Shown: positions 1 to 8,646 of the stretch, piece after piece
How positions within the stretch are numbered: position 1 is the first letter of the stretch
Layout: each line of letters begins with the position of its first letter
Assembly (NCBI RefSeq): GCF_004341205.1
Contig: NZ_SLUL01000005.1
Coordinates: forward strand, 155,301-219,300
DNA: 64,000 bases
Direction of reading: 5' to 3'
Source: Thermolongibacillus altinsuensis
Lineage (GTDB): Bacteria; Bacillota; Bacilli; Bacillales; Anoxybacillaceae
Translations under genes and position numbers: made by a program
Notes under the pieces: model-generated
Told to the model about the DNA's origin: nothing
Seen by the model: the letters and a program-made list of their open reading frames with translations, nothing else
Database searches by the model: none

Positions 1-252
1 TTTCGAAGCCAATTTCAACAAGCGCTGGAAGCATATCGAACAGATCCGCGTCATTTTGAATTTAAAGCAAATATTAGCAAATTTTTAGTGACAACCAAAA
101 ACGATCTCGTTTACAATCATAATAAGAATAATGTCGATATAGATAAAGAAATGTCGGATTTGGCCGCCAATCAAATTTATTATCATGCGCTTATTGAACG
201 CTTAAATGGCAAATTCAATTCCCTTAAAACGGTCATTAAAGGGGGGAAATAA
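1..252 (+). CDS. flgB: Flagellar basal-body rod protein FlgB (3' part)
   Basis: The window opens inside this gene; frame 1 is open from base 1 to TAA at 250-252 and gives the last 83 residues. FlgB is a proximal rod subunit exported by the flagellar type III system. The visible part has the family's C-terminal region: an Asn-rich NNVDIDKEMSDLAANQIYY stretch followed by a helix of the kind that packs in the rod core. The gene sits directly upstream of flgC, the normal order at the head of the Bacillus fla/che operon. The start and promoter lie outside the window. Confidence 0.9.
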   Translation, partial: FRSQFQQALEAYRTDPRHFEFKANISKFLVTTKNDLVYNHNKNNVDIDKEMSDLAANQIYYHALIERLNGKFNSLKTVIKGGK

Positions 253-255
253 TGA

Positions 256-702
256 ATGTCGATTTTTCAAAGTCTTAATACGACGGCTTCAGCGCTTACA
301 GCACAACGTCTTCGGATGGACGTTATCTCTGCAAACATGGCGAATGTTGATACGACGCGCGCTAAAATTGTGGATGGAAAGTGGGAACCGTATCGACGCA
401 AAATGGTCGTTATGGAGCCGAAAGAAACGTTTTCTTCGTTTTTAAACGTAGCAATGAATCGCCAACAAATAGGAAATGGTGTGAGGGTGACGAAGATTAT
501 CGAAGATCGAACGCCTTTTAAACTTGTTTATGACCCTTCCCATCCTGATGCAAACGAGGAAGGATATGTTCAATTACCAAACGTTGATCCTTTGAAAGAG
601 ATGGTTGATTTAATTAGCGCAACGCGATCGTATGAAGCGAACGTGACCGTCTTTAATGCAACAAAAGGAATGCTGATGAAAGCATTAGAAATCGGTAAAT
701 AA
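256..702 (+). CDS. flgC: Flagellar basal-body rod protein FlgC
   Basis: A 148-residue rod protein. The N-terminal helix contains the conserved rod/hook signature (ALTAQRLRMDVISANMANVDTT, split here as ALTAQRLRMDV and ISANMANVDTT), and the C-terminal helix ends LISATRSYEANVTVFNATKG, typical of axial proteins. FlgC polymerises with FlgB in the proximal rod. I chose ATG 256 because the G-rich Shine-Dalgarno at 241-249 is well placed; the ATG at 252 is out of frame. Its start is 3 bases after the flgB stop, which indicates translational coupling. Confidence 0.95.
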   Translation: MSIFQSLNTTASALTAQRLRMDVISANMANVDTTRAKIVDGKWEPYRRKMVVMEPKETFSSFLNVAMNRQQIGNGVRVTKIIEDRTPFKLVYDPSHPDANEEGYVQLPNVDPLKEMVDLISATRSYEANVTVFNATKGMLMKALEIGK

Positions 703-716
703 AGGAGAAATGAGCA

Positions 717-1010
717 ATGATTAACCGCGTTCAGGGAACGCTGTTTCCAACGAATGTTTCGTCTTCACAAACGAAACCGGCGGAAGCGCAACAAGCGTTT
801 TCCGACTTTTTAAAGAAAGCGATTAATCAACTAAATGAGGAACAAATTTCCTCAGATATGTTGACGTCAAAATTGGCAAAAGGTGAAAATATTGATCTTC
901 ATCAAGTCATGATCGCTTCGCAAAAAGCGAGCATCTCTTTGCAATTAGCTGTTGAAGTAAGAAACAAAGTGATTGAAGCGTATCAAGAAATAATGAGAAT
1001 GCAAGTATAG
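717..1010 (+). CDS. fliE: Flagellar hook-basal body complex protein FliE
   Basis: A 97-residue protein, the usual FliE length. The C-terminal half carries the family motif DLHQVMIASQKASISLQL, followed by a helix ending near EIMRM. In the family FliE is the junction between the MS ring (FliF) and the rod and is an early export substrate. ATG 717 follows an AAGGAGAAATGAG ribosome-binding site. The gap to fliF (1011-1083) is the longest in this part of the operon and contains inverted repeats described separately. Confidence 0.95.
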   Translation: MINRVQGTLFPTNVSSSQTKPAEAQQAFSDFLKKAINQLNEEQISSDMLTSKLAKGENIDLHQVMIASQKASISLQLAVEVRNKVIEAYQEIMRMQV

Positions 1011-1018
1011 AAGGTTCG

Positions 1019-1077
1019 TAATAACCAAAAACGGTTATTAAATTCTAGCAATCTTTTTACCTCATGATAACCGGAGG
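1019..1077 (+). promoter_or_regulatory. Possible two-state RNA leader before fliF
   Basis: TAATAACC (1019-1026) and GGTTATTA (1033-1040) form a perfect 8-bp hairpin with a 6-base loop. A third related arm, ATAACCG (1067-1073), abuts the fliF Shine-Dalgarno GGAGG (1073-1077). It can pair with CGGTTAT (1032-1038) instead, so the two pairings exclude each other and the second would bury the ribosome-binding site. The sequences are directly visible; a regulatory role is inference. Confidence 0.4.
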
Positions 1078-1083
1078 AAGCTT

Positions 1084-2679
1084 ATGAACGAACGACTTAA
1101 ACAAGCCATTGATCGATTAAAAACCTTTTGGATGGAAAGAACGAAAGCACAGAAAGCGATGATTTTTGGCATCGCTGGATTATTTATTTTTGTTGTGGCG
1201 ATTACGGCGTTTTTAGCGACACGGACAAATTTTGTACCGTTGTATAGCAATTTATCGCCACAAGAAGCAGGACAAATTAAAGCAACGCTCGACCAGCGTG
1301 GAATTAAATCGGAAATTACAGATAACGGAACAACGATTAAAGTTCCTGAAGAAATGGTCGATACGCTCAAAGTTGAGCTAGCGGCCGAAGGAATTCCGGA
1401 TAGCGGGAATATTGATTATTCTTTCTTTGGGAAAAACTCCGGTTTTGGAATGACAGATAACGAATTTAACGTATTGAAGATCGAAGCGATGCAAACGGAA
1501 TTAGCTAATTTGATTAAAAGCATCGACGGGGTAGAAGATGCGAAGGTGATGATTAATCTACCTCAGCCGACGATTTTTGTTGGCGATCAGCAAGAAGAAG
1601 CATCGGCTTCGATCGTGCTAAAAACAAAACCGGGGTATAAGTTTAACGAACAACAAATTAAATCGCTATACCACCTTGTTTCAAAAAGTGTGCCAAACCT
1701 TCCTACTGAAAATATCGTCATTATGAATCAATATTTTGAGTACTTTGACTTAAAAAATGATGACAAATTTTCAACGGGCAACACATTTGCAGAACAACAT
1801 GAGATTAAACAAGAAATTGAACGTGATATTCAGCGCCGTGTTCAACAAATGCTAGGAACGATGATCGGACAAGATAAGGTTGTCGTTTCTGTTACGGCTG
1901 ATGTCGATTTTACGCAAGAGAAACGCAAAGAAAACTTAGTCACTCCAGTTGATGAAGAAAATATGGAAGGAATTGCGATTAGCGTACAACGCATTACTGA
2001 AACGTTTTCTGGGGCAGGCGCTCCACCAGGCGGTACAGCTGGAACTGGTGAGGATGCAGTAGCTGGATATCAAGGTCAAGGAGCAAATGGCGAGACAAAC
2101 GGGGATTATGAACGCATTGAAGAAACCATCAATAATGAGGTCAATCGAATCAAGAAAGAAATTGTTACAAGTCCTTACAAAATTCGCGATTTAGGCATTC
2201 AAGTCATGGTGGAACCACCAGATCCGAAAGATCCAAACTCATTGCCGCAGCAGACAATTGACGACATTACAAAAATTTTAGGAACGATCGTTCGCACGTC
2301 CGTGGACAAAGAAGTAGCGGGGCAATTGACAGATCAAGATATTCAAAATCGTGTGGTCGTTTCTGTGCAACCGTTCAATGGAAAAATTGAATTTGATGAG
2401 CCAAAATCAACGATTCCAACATGGGCCTATATTGTTGGCGGTGTGGTATTAGCTCTATTGATTGGTTTCATTGTTTTCCTATGGTTGCGGAAACGTAAGG
2501 AAGATGAAGAAATCGAATTACAACCGATGTTTGAATCCGTTGCTGAGCCAAATGTTCCGGATATCAATGAAGAGATTGAGACAGAAAGCACATTGCGGCG
2601 TAAGCAGCTTGAAAAGTTAGCGAAAGAAAAACCAGATGAATTTGCAAAGCTATTAAGAACTTGGCTTTCAGAAGATTAA
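1084..2679 (+). CDS. fliF: Flagellar MS-ring protein FliF
   Basis: A 531-residue membrane protein forming the MS ring, the base on which the export gate and C ring assemble. There is a transmembrane helix at about residues 25-45, a YscJ-type ring-building region at about 47-220 (PLYSNLSPQEAGQIKATLD, GIPDSGNIDYSFFG), a Gly/Ala-rich flexible loop around 315-340, and a second transmembrane helix at about 445-467. The charged cytoplasmic tail ends LAKEKPDEFAKLLRTWLSED, which resembles the FliG-binding tail of the family. Length is normal. ATG 1084 follows GGAGGAAGCTT. Confidence 0.97.
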   Translation: MNERLKQAIDRLKTFWMERTKAQKAMIFGIAGLFIFVVAITAFLATRTNFVPLYSNLSPQEAGQIKATLDQRGIKSEITDNGTTIKVPEEMVDTLKVELAAEGIPDSGNIDYSFFGKNSGFGMTDNEFNVLKIEAMQTELANLIKSIDGVEDAKVMINLPQPTIFVGDQQEEASASIVLKTKPGYKFNEQQIKSLYHLVSKSVPNLPTENIVIMNQYFEYFDLKNDDKFSTGNTFAEQHEIKQEIERDIQRRVQQMLGTMIGQDKVVVSVTADVDFTQEKRKENLVTPVDEENMEGIAISVQRITETFSGAGAPPGGTAGTGEDAVAGYQGQGANGETNGDYERIEETINNEVNRIKKEIVTSPYKIRDLGIQVMVEPPDPKDPNSLPQQTIDDITKILGTIVRTSVDKEVAGQLTDQDIQNRVVVSVQPFNGKIEFDEPKSTIPTWAYIVGGVVLALLIGFIVFLWLRKRKEDEEIELQPMFESVAEPNVPDINEEIETESTLRRKQLEKLAKEKPDEFAKLLRTWLSED

Positions 2680-2691
2680 GGAGGGGAGCAT

Positions 2692-3702
2692 ATGGCAAAG
2701 AAAAATGAATTAACAGGAAAAGAAAAAGCAGCCATTCTCCTCATTTCACTTGGTCCAGATGTATCAGCGTCCGTTTATAAACACTTATCAGAAGAAGAGA
2801 TTGAAAAACTAACATTAGAAATTTCGAAGGTCCGCCAAGTCGATGCCGAAGAAAAAGAAAAGGTATTAGAAGAGTTTCATCAAATCGCTTTAGCTCAAGA
2901 TTATATTTCCCAAGGCGGGATTGTTTATGCAAAAGAAGTGTTAGAAAAAGCGCTTGGTCCTGAGAAAGCGATGCATATTATTAATCGTTTGACATCCGCT
3001 TTGCAGGTGCGTCCGTTTGATTTTGCGCGCAAAGCGGATCCGGCGCAAATTTTAAACTTTATTCAAAATGAACATCCACAAACGATTGCGCTCGTCTTAT
3101 CGTATTTAGAGCCGGCTCAAGCGGGGCAAATTCTTTCGGCTTTACCGCAGGAGATGCAAGCAGATATTGCGCGCAGAATTGCGCTAATGGACCGTACATC
3201 TCCAGAAATTATTAATGAAGTTGAACAAATTCTTGAGCGAAAATTGTCAACGACTTTTGTTCAAGATTACACGCAAACAGGTGGCATTGAAGCGGTTGTT
3301 GAGGTGTTAAATGGCGTCGATCGCAGCACGGAACGAACCATTTTAGATGCCCTAGAAATTCAAGATCCAGAGCTAGCGGAAGAAATTAAAAAGAGAATGT
3401 TTGTTTTCGAAGATATTGTTACGCTTGATAACCGTGCTATTCAACGCGTCATTCGCGAAGTGGACAACGAAGATTTGCTGCTTGCGCTTAAAGTGTCAAG
3501 CGACGAAGTGAAAGAAATTGTCTTCCGAAATATGTCGACGCGCATGGCGGAAACGTTTAAAGAAGAAATGGAGTTTATGGGACCTGTTCGCCTTCGAGAT
3601 GTAGAAGAGGCGCAGTCACGAATTGTCGCTGTCATTCGTCGCCTTGAAGAAGCTGGTGAAATTGTGATTGCTCGCGGTGGAGGAGATGATATTATTGTCT
3701 AA
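2692..3702 (+). CDS. fliG: Flagellar motor switch protein FliG
   Basis: A 336-residue C-ring protein that binds FliF, carries the switch complex and contacts the stator. The N-terminal domain begins LTGKEKAAILLISLGPDVSA. The middle domain has the FliG signature NEHPQTIALVLSYLEP near residues 123-138, and the C-terminal torque domain includes the charged helix around LDNRAIQRVIREVDNEDL. ATG 2692 follows AAGGAGGGGAGC. The 3' end overlaps the inferred start of fliH by 8 bases. Confidence 0.97.
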   Translation: MAKKNELTGKEKAAILLISLGPDVSASVYKHLSEEEIEKLTLEISKVRQVDAEEKEKVLEEFHQIALAQDYISQGGIVYAKEVLEKALGPEKAMHIINRLTSALQVRPFDFARKADPAQILNFIQNEHPQTIALVLSYLEPAQAGQILSALPQEMQADIARRIALMDRTSPEIINEVEQILERKLSTTFVQDYTQTGGIEAVVEVLNGVDRSTERTILDALEIQDPELAEEIKKRMFVFEDIVTLDNRAIQRVIREVDNEDLLLALKVSSDEVKEIVFRNMSTRMAETFKEEMEFMGPVRLRDVEEAQSRIVAVIRRLEEAGEIVIARGGGDDIIV

Positions 3703-4459
3703 AGTCATTAAAGCCCCGTTTGCTCATACATACAGTGACAACAAAAAAGTGATTCAAATCAAAAATCTTCTTTCTCCGCCTCATGAGCAACAAGAACAAA
3801 CCGAACGACAGAGTGATGAGCAAGCGTTTCTTCTCGTTGAAGAAGCAAAACAACAAGCGCAGCACATTCGACACGAAGCTGAAGCGTATTATCAATCTGT
3901 GCAACAACAAATTTTACAAGAACAGCAAGCATGGGAACAAGAAAAACAACAATGGATCGAAAAGGCTCAACGCGAAGGATATGAAAGAGGATTGCAACAA
4001 GGAAAAGAAGAGGGGTTGCAGCAATATCAACAATTGCTGAACCAAGCGAAACGCGTCATTGATTCAGCGAATCAACAGTTTTATGACATGCTTCAATCGG
4101 CAGATGAAACCATTTTGTTAGTGGCGTTAAAGGTTGCTGAACGCATCATCGGTGAGCGTTTAAATGAAAACAAGGAGCATTTTTTATCCCTTGTTAAACA
4201 AGTCATTAAAGAGGTTCGGGAACATGAAGAAGTGAAAATTTACGTCCATCCTTCTTATTACGACTTGCTGATTCGCCAAAAAGATGAACTAAAAGCGTTA
4301 TTTAGCCAAGAGGCTCACCTTTTTATTTATCCCGATCAAGATTTGCCTGAAACGGGCTGTGTCGTTGAATCGCCATTTGGTCGAATTGATGCAAGCGTCG
4401 ATACCCAACTCGAGCAATTGAAAGCACAATTGCTCGAACGGATTGAGGGGGAATGTTGA
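3695..4459 (+). CDS. fliH: Flagellar export ATPase regulator FliH
   Basis: About 254 residues from TTG 3695, chosen because GGAGGAG (3679-3685) lies 9 bases upstream; a longer reading from TTG 3668 would run back through that site. The N-terminal half is a Gln/Glu-rich coiled coil (EEAKQQAQHIRHEAEAYYQS). The C-terminal domain (LLVALKVAERIIGERLNENK; VVESPFGRIDASVDTQLEQL) is the FliH/V-ATPase E-subunit-like fold. FliH binds and restrains the ATPase FliI in the family. It overlaps fliG by 8 bases and ends 1 base before the fliI start. Confidence 0.93.
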   Translation: MSKVIKAPFAHTYSDNKKVIQIKNLLSPPHEQQEQTERQSDEQAFLLVEEAKQQAQHIRHEAEAYYQSVQQQILQEQQAWEQEKQQWIEKAQREGYERGLQQGKEEGLQQYQQLLNQAKRVIDSANQQFYDMLQSADETILLVALKVAERIIGERLNENKEHFLSLVKQVIKEVREHEEVKIYVHPSYYDLLIRQKDELKALFSQEAHLFIYPDQDLPETGCVVESPFGRIDASVDTQLEQLKAQLLERIEGEC

Positions 4460-4460
4460 G

Positions 4461-5774
4461 TTGAATTGGCAGGCGCTCCTTCACGAAATTGAAATGATGG
4501 ACCCATATAAGCGCTTTGGGAAAGTGACGCGCGTCATCGGTTTAATGATTGAGTCAAAAGGACCAGAAAGTTCGATTGGAGATCTTTGCTATATTCATAT
4601 TGGAAATAAAAAAAAGCAAAAGATTCAAGCGGAAGTCGTTGGCTTTCGTGATGAATATGTCTTATTGATGCCATATTCAACGATTCAAGATATTTCCCCC
4701 GGATGTATTGTCGAGGCGACAGGAAAGCCGCTCGAAGTGAAAGTGGGCACTGCATTGATTGGCAGAGTGATTGATGCGTTAGGGGAGCCGCTTGACAATC
4801 AACCGTTACCAAAAGGGTTAACGTCTGTTCCAATTGACCAAGCTCCGCCTAATCCGATGACAAGGCCTCCGATTACAGAGCCGATTGAAGTCGGTGTCAA
4901 AATAATCGACAGTTTGCTTACCGTTGGAAAAGGACAACGCGTTGGAATTTTTGCTGGTTCAGGTGTTGGAAAAAGTACGTTAATGGGCATGATTGCCCGG
5001 AATACAAATGCTGATTTAAACGTCATTGCCTTGATTGGTGAGCGCGGACGTGAAGTGAGAGAGTTTATTGAGCGCGATCTTGGCGAAAAAGGACTGCAAC
5101 GTTCCATTGTTGTTGTCGCCACTTCGGATCAACCAGCGTTGATGAGAATTAAAGGAGCTTATACAGCAACGGCGATTGCTGAATATTTTCGCAATAAAGG
5201 CTTAAATGTCATGTTAATGATGGATTCCGTGACGCGAGTGGCCATGGCGCAGAGAGAAGTTGGTTTAGCGATCGGCGAACCGCCGACAACGAAAGGGTAT
5301 ACCCCATCTGTTTTCGCTCTCTTACCGAAGCTGTTAGAACGGACAGGCACGAATGAGTTTGGAACGATTACGGCTTTTTATACCGTTTTAGTTGACGGAG
5401 ACGATATGAATGAACCGATTGCCGATACGGTGCGCGGAATTTTAGACGGACACCTTGTTTTAGAGAGAGCGCTTGCGAACAAAGGACAGTATCCTGCCAT
5501 TAACGTGCTCAAAAGCGTAAGCCGTGTCATGAACCATATTGTCACAAAAGAACACCGTGCAGCGGCAGAAAAACTGCGAGAACTTCTATCCACTTATATT
5601 AATTCGGAAGACTTAATCAATATAGGGGCGTACAAAAGAGGTTCATCGCGAGAAATTGATGAGGCGATTCGGTACTACCCAAAAATTATTTCTTTTTTAA
5701 AACAAGATATTCATGAACATTATTCGATTGACGAGAGCATTCAATTGTTATTTCAACTCATTCAACAAGGGTGA
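4461..5774 (+). CDS. fliI: Flagellum-specific ATP synthase-like export ATPase FliI
   Basis: About 437 residues from TTG 4461, with GAGGGGGAA at 4445-4453; the longer reading from TTG 4443 has no suitable site. The F1-beta-like core has Walker A AGSGVGKST at about residues 165-173, DSVTRVAMAQREVGLAIGEP (Walker B region) and a C-terminal helical domain. FliI hydrolyses ATP at the base of the type III export apparatus with FliH and FliJ. Length agrees with Bacillus FliI (about 440). Confidence 0.95.
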   Translation: MNWQALLHEIEMMDPYKRFGKVTRVIGLMIESKGPESSIGDLCYIHIGNKKKQKIQAEVVGFRDEYVLLMPYSTIQDISPGCIVEATGKPLEVKVGTALIGRVIDALGEPLDNQPLPKGLTSVPIDQAPPNPMTRPPITEPIEVGVKIIDSLLTVGKGQRVGIFAGSGVGKSTLMGMIARNTNADLNVIALIGERGREVREFIERDLGEKGLQRSIVVVATSDQPALMRIKGAYTATAIAEYFRNKGLNVMLMMDSVTRVAMAQREVGLAIGEPPTTKGYTPSVFALLPKLLERTGTNEFGTITAFYTVLVDGDDMNEPIADTVRGILDGHLVLERALANKGQYPAINVLKSVSRVMNHIVTKEHRAAAEKLRELLSTYINSEDLINIGAYKRGSSREIDEAIRYYPKIISFLKQDIHEHYSIDESIQLLFQLIQQG

Positions 5775-5778
5775 ATAA

Positions 5779-6228
5779 ATGATGGTCCGTCCATTTAAGT
5801 TTGCTAAAATTTTATCGATTAAAGAAAGCGAAAAGGAAAAAGCGCTCAGCGAATATTATGAAGCTCGCAAACGGTTTGAAGAAGTAGCAGAAAAATTATA
5901 TCACTCTTTAAAACAAAAAGAAGATTATGAAGAACTTCATAAACGCAAGCTTCAGACAGGCTTATCCGTTCAAGACATTCGCTATTTTCAACAGTTTATG
6001 AAAAATTTAGAGCGCATCATTGATCATTATCAACAACTTGTCATTCAAGCAAGACATCAAATGGAGTTGAAGCAACTGAAACTAGCTGAGCTGAACATTG
6101 AAGTAAAAAAATATGAAAAGATGAAAGAAAATCACTGGAAATCCGTCTTGAACTTGCTTCGTGAAGAAGAGCGAAAACAAATGGATGAAATTTCAATTCA
6201 ACAATATTGCAAACGGGAAATTAGGTGA
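5779..6228 (+). CDS. fliJ: Flagellar export protein FliJ
   Basis: A 149-residue, almost entirely helical, Lys/Glu-rich protein (FKFAKILSIKESEKEKALSE near the N-terminus), as expected for FliJ, the coiled-coil stalk of the FliHIJ ATPase complex that contacts FlhA. It starts 4 bases after the fliI stop. The first two codons are both ATG; 5779 is used, 5782 is equally possible. Sequence conservation in this family is low, so position in the operon is a large part of the evidence. Confidence 0.9.
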   Translation: MMVRPFKFAKILSIKESEKEKALSEYYEARKRFEEVAEKLYHSLKQKEDYEELHKRKLQTGLSVQDIRYFQQFMKNLERIIDHYQQLVIQARHQMELKQLKLAELNIEVKKYEKMKENHWKSVLNLLREEERKQMDEISIQQYCKREIR

Positions 6229-6233
6229 GCATC

Positions 6234-6899
6234 ATGAACGATTTAGAGAGAAGCGAAGGAACAGAAAAAAAGAATAGCAAAATTCTGTGGTTTTTGTTCG
6301 TCGTTTTCATTCCTCTTTTGTTTGCCATTTCAGTAGCTTTGCTTATTTTAACGTTTTCAGGTGTGAACGTATTTGAAGAAGGAAAAAAATACGGCCAAAA
6401 AATTCCGTTCGTTTCGCAATTTATTCCTGGAACAGAAGCAAATACGATGAAGCAATTGCAAGAAGAAATTGTTCAATTAAAAGCAACGATTGTAGAAAAA
6501 GATAAAGAGATCGAACAAGTAAACCAATCATTAGAAGAGAAACAAAAAGAAATTGATGCGCTTAAACAAGAAATTGCTCGCTTAAATGCAGAAAAAGAGC
6601 AACTAGGAAATGAAAGCGGAACGCAATCAGAAACAACGCAACAAACAGAAACGAAACAAGCAGAAATGAAACAAACAGAAACGCCACAGCAAACCATGCG
6701 CGACATTATTAAAATGTATGAAACGATGTCACCGCGCAAAGCAGCCGAAATCATTTCACAAATGTCTGAGCAAGAAGCCGTTAATCTTTTATCGCGTTTA
6801 AAAAGCGATAAAGTGGCAGCGATTTTAGAAAAAATGGATGCGGCAAGTGCCGCGAAATATACGAGTTTACTAGCGAAAAAAGCCGCGAACACACCGTGA
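6234..6899 (+). CDS. MotE/YlxF-like flagellar-operon protein with MgtE-N-like domain
   Basis: About 221 residues from ATG 6234, preceded by AGGTGAGC; GTG 6225 is an alternative. There is one transmembrane helix at about residues 18-42, then a coiled coil (LKATIVEKDKEIEQVNQSLE), then a low-complexity linker rich in Thr and Gln (repeated TET/KQ units, about 130-155). A C-terminal region (MYETMSPRKAAEIISQMSEQ; VAAILEKMDAASAAKYTSLL) resembles the MgtE N-terminal repeat. The equivalent B. subtilis gene is ylxF, and related proteins are called MotE and linked to stators. Assignment to family is firm, exact role is not. Confidence 0.8.
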   Translation: MNDLERSEGTEKKNSKILWFLFVVFIPLLFAISVALLILTFSGVNVFEEGKKYGQKIPFVSQFIPGTEANTMKQLQEEIVQLKATIVEKDKEIEQVNQSLEEKQKEIDALKQEIARLNAEKEQLGNESGTQSETTQQTETKQAEMKQTETPQQTMRDIIKMYETMSPRKAAEIISQMSEQEAVNLLSRLKSDKVAAILEKMDAASAAKYTSLLAKKAANTP

Positions 6900-6913
6900 A
6901 AGGAGGTGAAAGT

Positions 6914-8164
6914 ATGAAAGTCGGTATGCTTTATCAACCGATGAATCTCCCCATTCAAAGTCAGAAGAGAGTTGAAAATCGAGAGCCGAACAGCAATGTA
7001 GAGAATTTCTTTCAGCAGCTTTTATTACAAGCGCAAGAGAAAACTTCGGATCGTTTAGTCGTGAATCAAGATGAAAGTACAAACGCATTAGAACAGCTTT
7101 TGTCTGTGCTGAATGAAGCTGATGAAGCGGACAAAGATCATTTATTTAACCCTGAATTATTTCCATTCATAATGGAGAACTTACCAAAAAATTTAATCGA
7201 AAAAATAGCTGAACAACTGCCATTAGGACAAACGTTTTCTCCGAAATCAGAGATTTCGGAGCAGAAACAAGCAATCCTTACGTTATTGACTCTTTTTCAA
7301 CAAGGACAAGCTTCCGTAGGTGAAATGGATGAACAGACTACAACCAAAGTAAAACAACAATTGGAAGCTGTGATCCAGAGGCATTCATCTATGGAAGAGC
7401 CGAATGCAATGGAACTCATTCGTGAGTTTCTTGTAAAGTTAAAGAACAATAAAGATCACCATTTTAGTGAACTCCTATTTGCGGAGAGAGTAGTACTTAG
7501 CAAAGGAACAAAAGGATCAGCAGAAACATTAAGAAATTTATTGCATGCGAACAGCTATGCCGTTCAGCATCAGTTCAAGAATGTAATCAATCAATCCAAA
7601 ACAAATTTGTTAGAAAATGCTTCGCTAAAAAATGAAACCAATGGTCAAATGTTGACAGACTACGGGATGTTAACAAATTTTGCTCAATCAGAAAAAGCGC
7701 CTGCTATTTCTTTAAATGAATCAGCTCCAAAAACTGTGATGAGTCAGCAATTTGTTCAGCAATTCATGCAGATTATGCAAACAAGTAAATTTACTCGATT
7801 AGGAAATGGACAATCACAACTTATCGTCCGTCTGCACCCGGAGCATTTGGGTTCGTTAACGATTAAACTTGTTGAAGAAAAAGGCGAATTAACGGCAAAA
7901 ATCATTGCTTCAACAGCGTCGGCCAAAGAGTTAATAGAAGCGAACATCCAGCAAATTCGCCATGTAATTCCAACTCAAAATATAATCATAGAAAAGTTTG
8001 ATGTGTTTACGCAACAGCCGTTTGAGCAAACATTTTATAACCAGCAGCAGGAGCGACGAGAACAAAGACAGGCTCATGATCACCAAAAAGATCGCTCCAA
8101 CAAAGAAAATGACCGTACATTTACGATTGACTTTGAAGAAGAACTATTAAATTTAAAAGCGTAG
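6914..8164 (+). CDS. fliK: Flagellar hook-length control protein FliK
   Basis: About 416 residues from ATG 6914, which has a perfect AAAGGAGGTGAAAGT site; the 5' extension to GTG 6896 would include that site as codons. The C-terminal region carries the Flg_hook/FliK-C signature at about residues 285-370 (QLIVRLHPEHLGSLTIKLVE, ELTAKIIASTASAKELIEAN). The long N-terminal part is variable and Gln-rich, as usual for the molecular ruler. The tail is charged (QQQERREQRQAHDHQKDRSN). FliK measures the hook and switches export specificity through FlhB. Confidence 0.93.
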   Translation: MKVGMLYQPMNLPIQSQKRVENREPNSNVENFFQQLLLQAQEKTSDRLVVNQDESTNALEQLLSVLNEADEADKDHLFNPELFPFIMENLPKNLIEKIAEQLPLGQTFSPKSEISEQKQAILTLLTLFQQGQASVGEMDEQTTTKVKQQLEAVIQRHSSMEEPNAMELIREFLVKLKNNKDHHFSELLFAERVVLSKGTKGSAETLRNLLHANSYAVQHQFKNVINQSKTNLLENASLKNETNGQMLTDYGMLTNFAQSEKAPAISLNESAPKTVMSQQFVQQFMQIMQTSKFTRLGNGQSQLIVRLHPEHLGSLTIKLVEEKGELTAKIIASTASAKELIEANIQQIRHVIPTQNIIIEKFDVFTQQPFEQTFYNQQQERREQRQAHDHQKDRSNKENDRTFTIDFEEELLNLKA

Positions 8165-8176
8165 GGGAGTTTAGAT

Positions 8177-8641
8177 ATGTCAAATACGATTGATCCAAGC
8201 TTACTGTTATCCAATTACAAGCCACCTGAAAGAAAAACAGGCAGTCAAATTTTAGGGAAAGATGATTTTTTGAAAATTTTATTGGTTCAACTGCAAAATC
8301 AGGATCCTTTGAATCCTTTAGAGGACAAGGAGTTTATTGCCCAGATGGCAAATTTCTCTACGCTTGAGCAAATGGTAAACATGACAACCATGTTAGAAAA
8401 GTTTATTCAATCACAAAATAGAAACTTAGTTTTACAATATAGCGAATTAATAGGCAAGGAAGTTCAATGGGAGAAGACAGAAGTGGACGAAAGTGGGCAA
8501 GAAGTGACTACAACGATGAGCGGCATTGTCAAATCGGTTTTACAAAAAAATAATGAGATTGTTCTTGAACTTGAAGATGGAACTACCGTTTCAAGCAATC
8601 TAATCACAAAAGTATCTGTACCGACAGCAGAGGAGGCGTAA
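8177..8641 (+). CDS. flgD: Flagellar hook-capping/assembly protein FlgD
   Basis: A 154-residue, short-form FlgD as in Bacillus. It has the N-terminal signature LGKDDFLKILLVQLQNQDPL followed by NPLEDKEFIAQMANFSTLEQ. The C-terminal part is a beta-rich segment (IGKEVQWEKTEVDESG, GIVKSVLQKNNEIVLELEDG). FlgD caps the growing hook during FlgE assembly. It lies between fliK and flgE, which fits. Confidence 0.94.
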   Translation: MSNTIDPSLLLSNYKPPERKTGSQILGKDDFLKILLVQLQNQDPLNPLEDKEFIAQMANFSTLEQMVNMTTMLEKFIQSQNRNLVLQYSELIGKEVQWEKTEVDESGQEVTTTMSGIVKSVLQKNNEIVLELEDGTTVSSNLITKVSVPTAEEA

Positions 8642-8646
8642 GTCTA

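Noticed and set aside
6473..6958. 161-codon - strand open frame opposite the MotE-like gene
   Set aside because: Cys/Ser-rich translation is the reverse complement of a Gln/Thr/Lys-rich coiled coil; no start signals.
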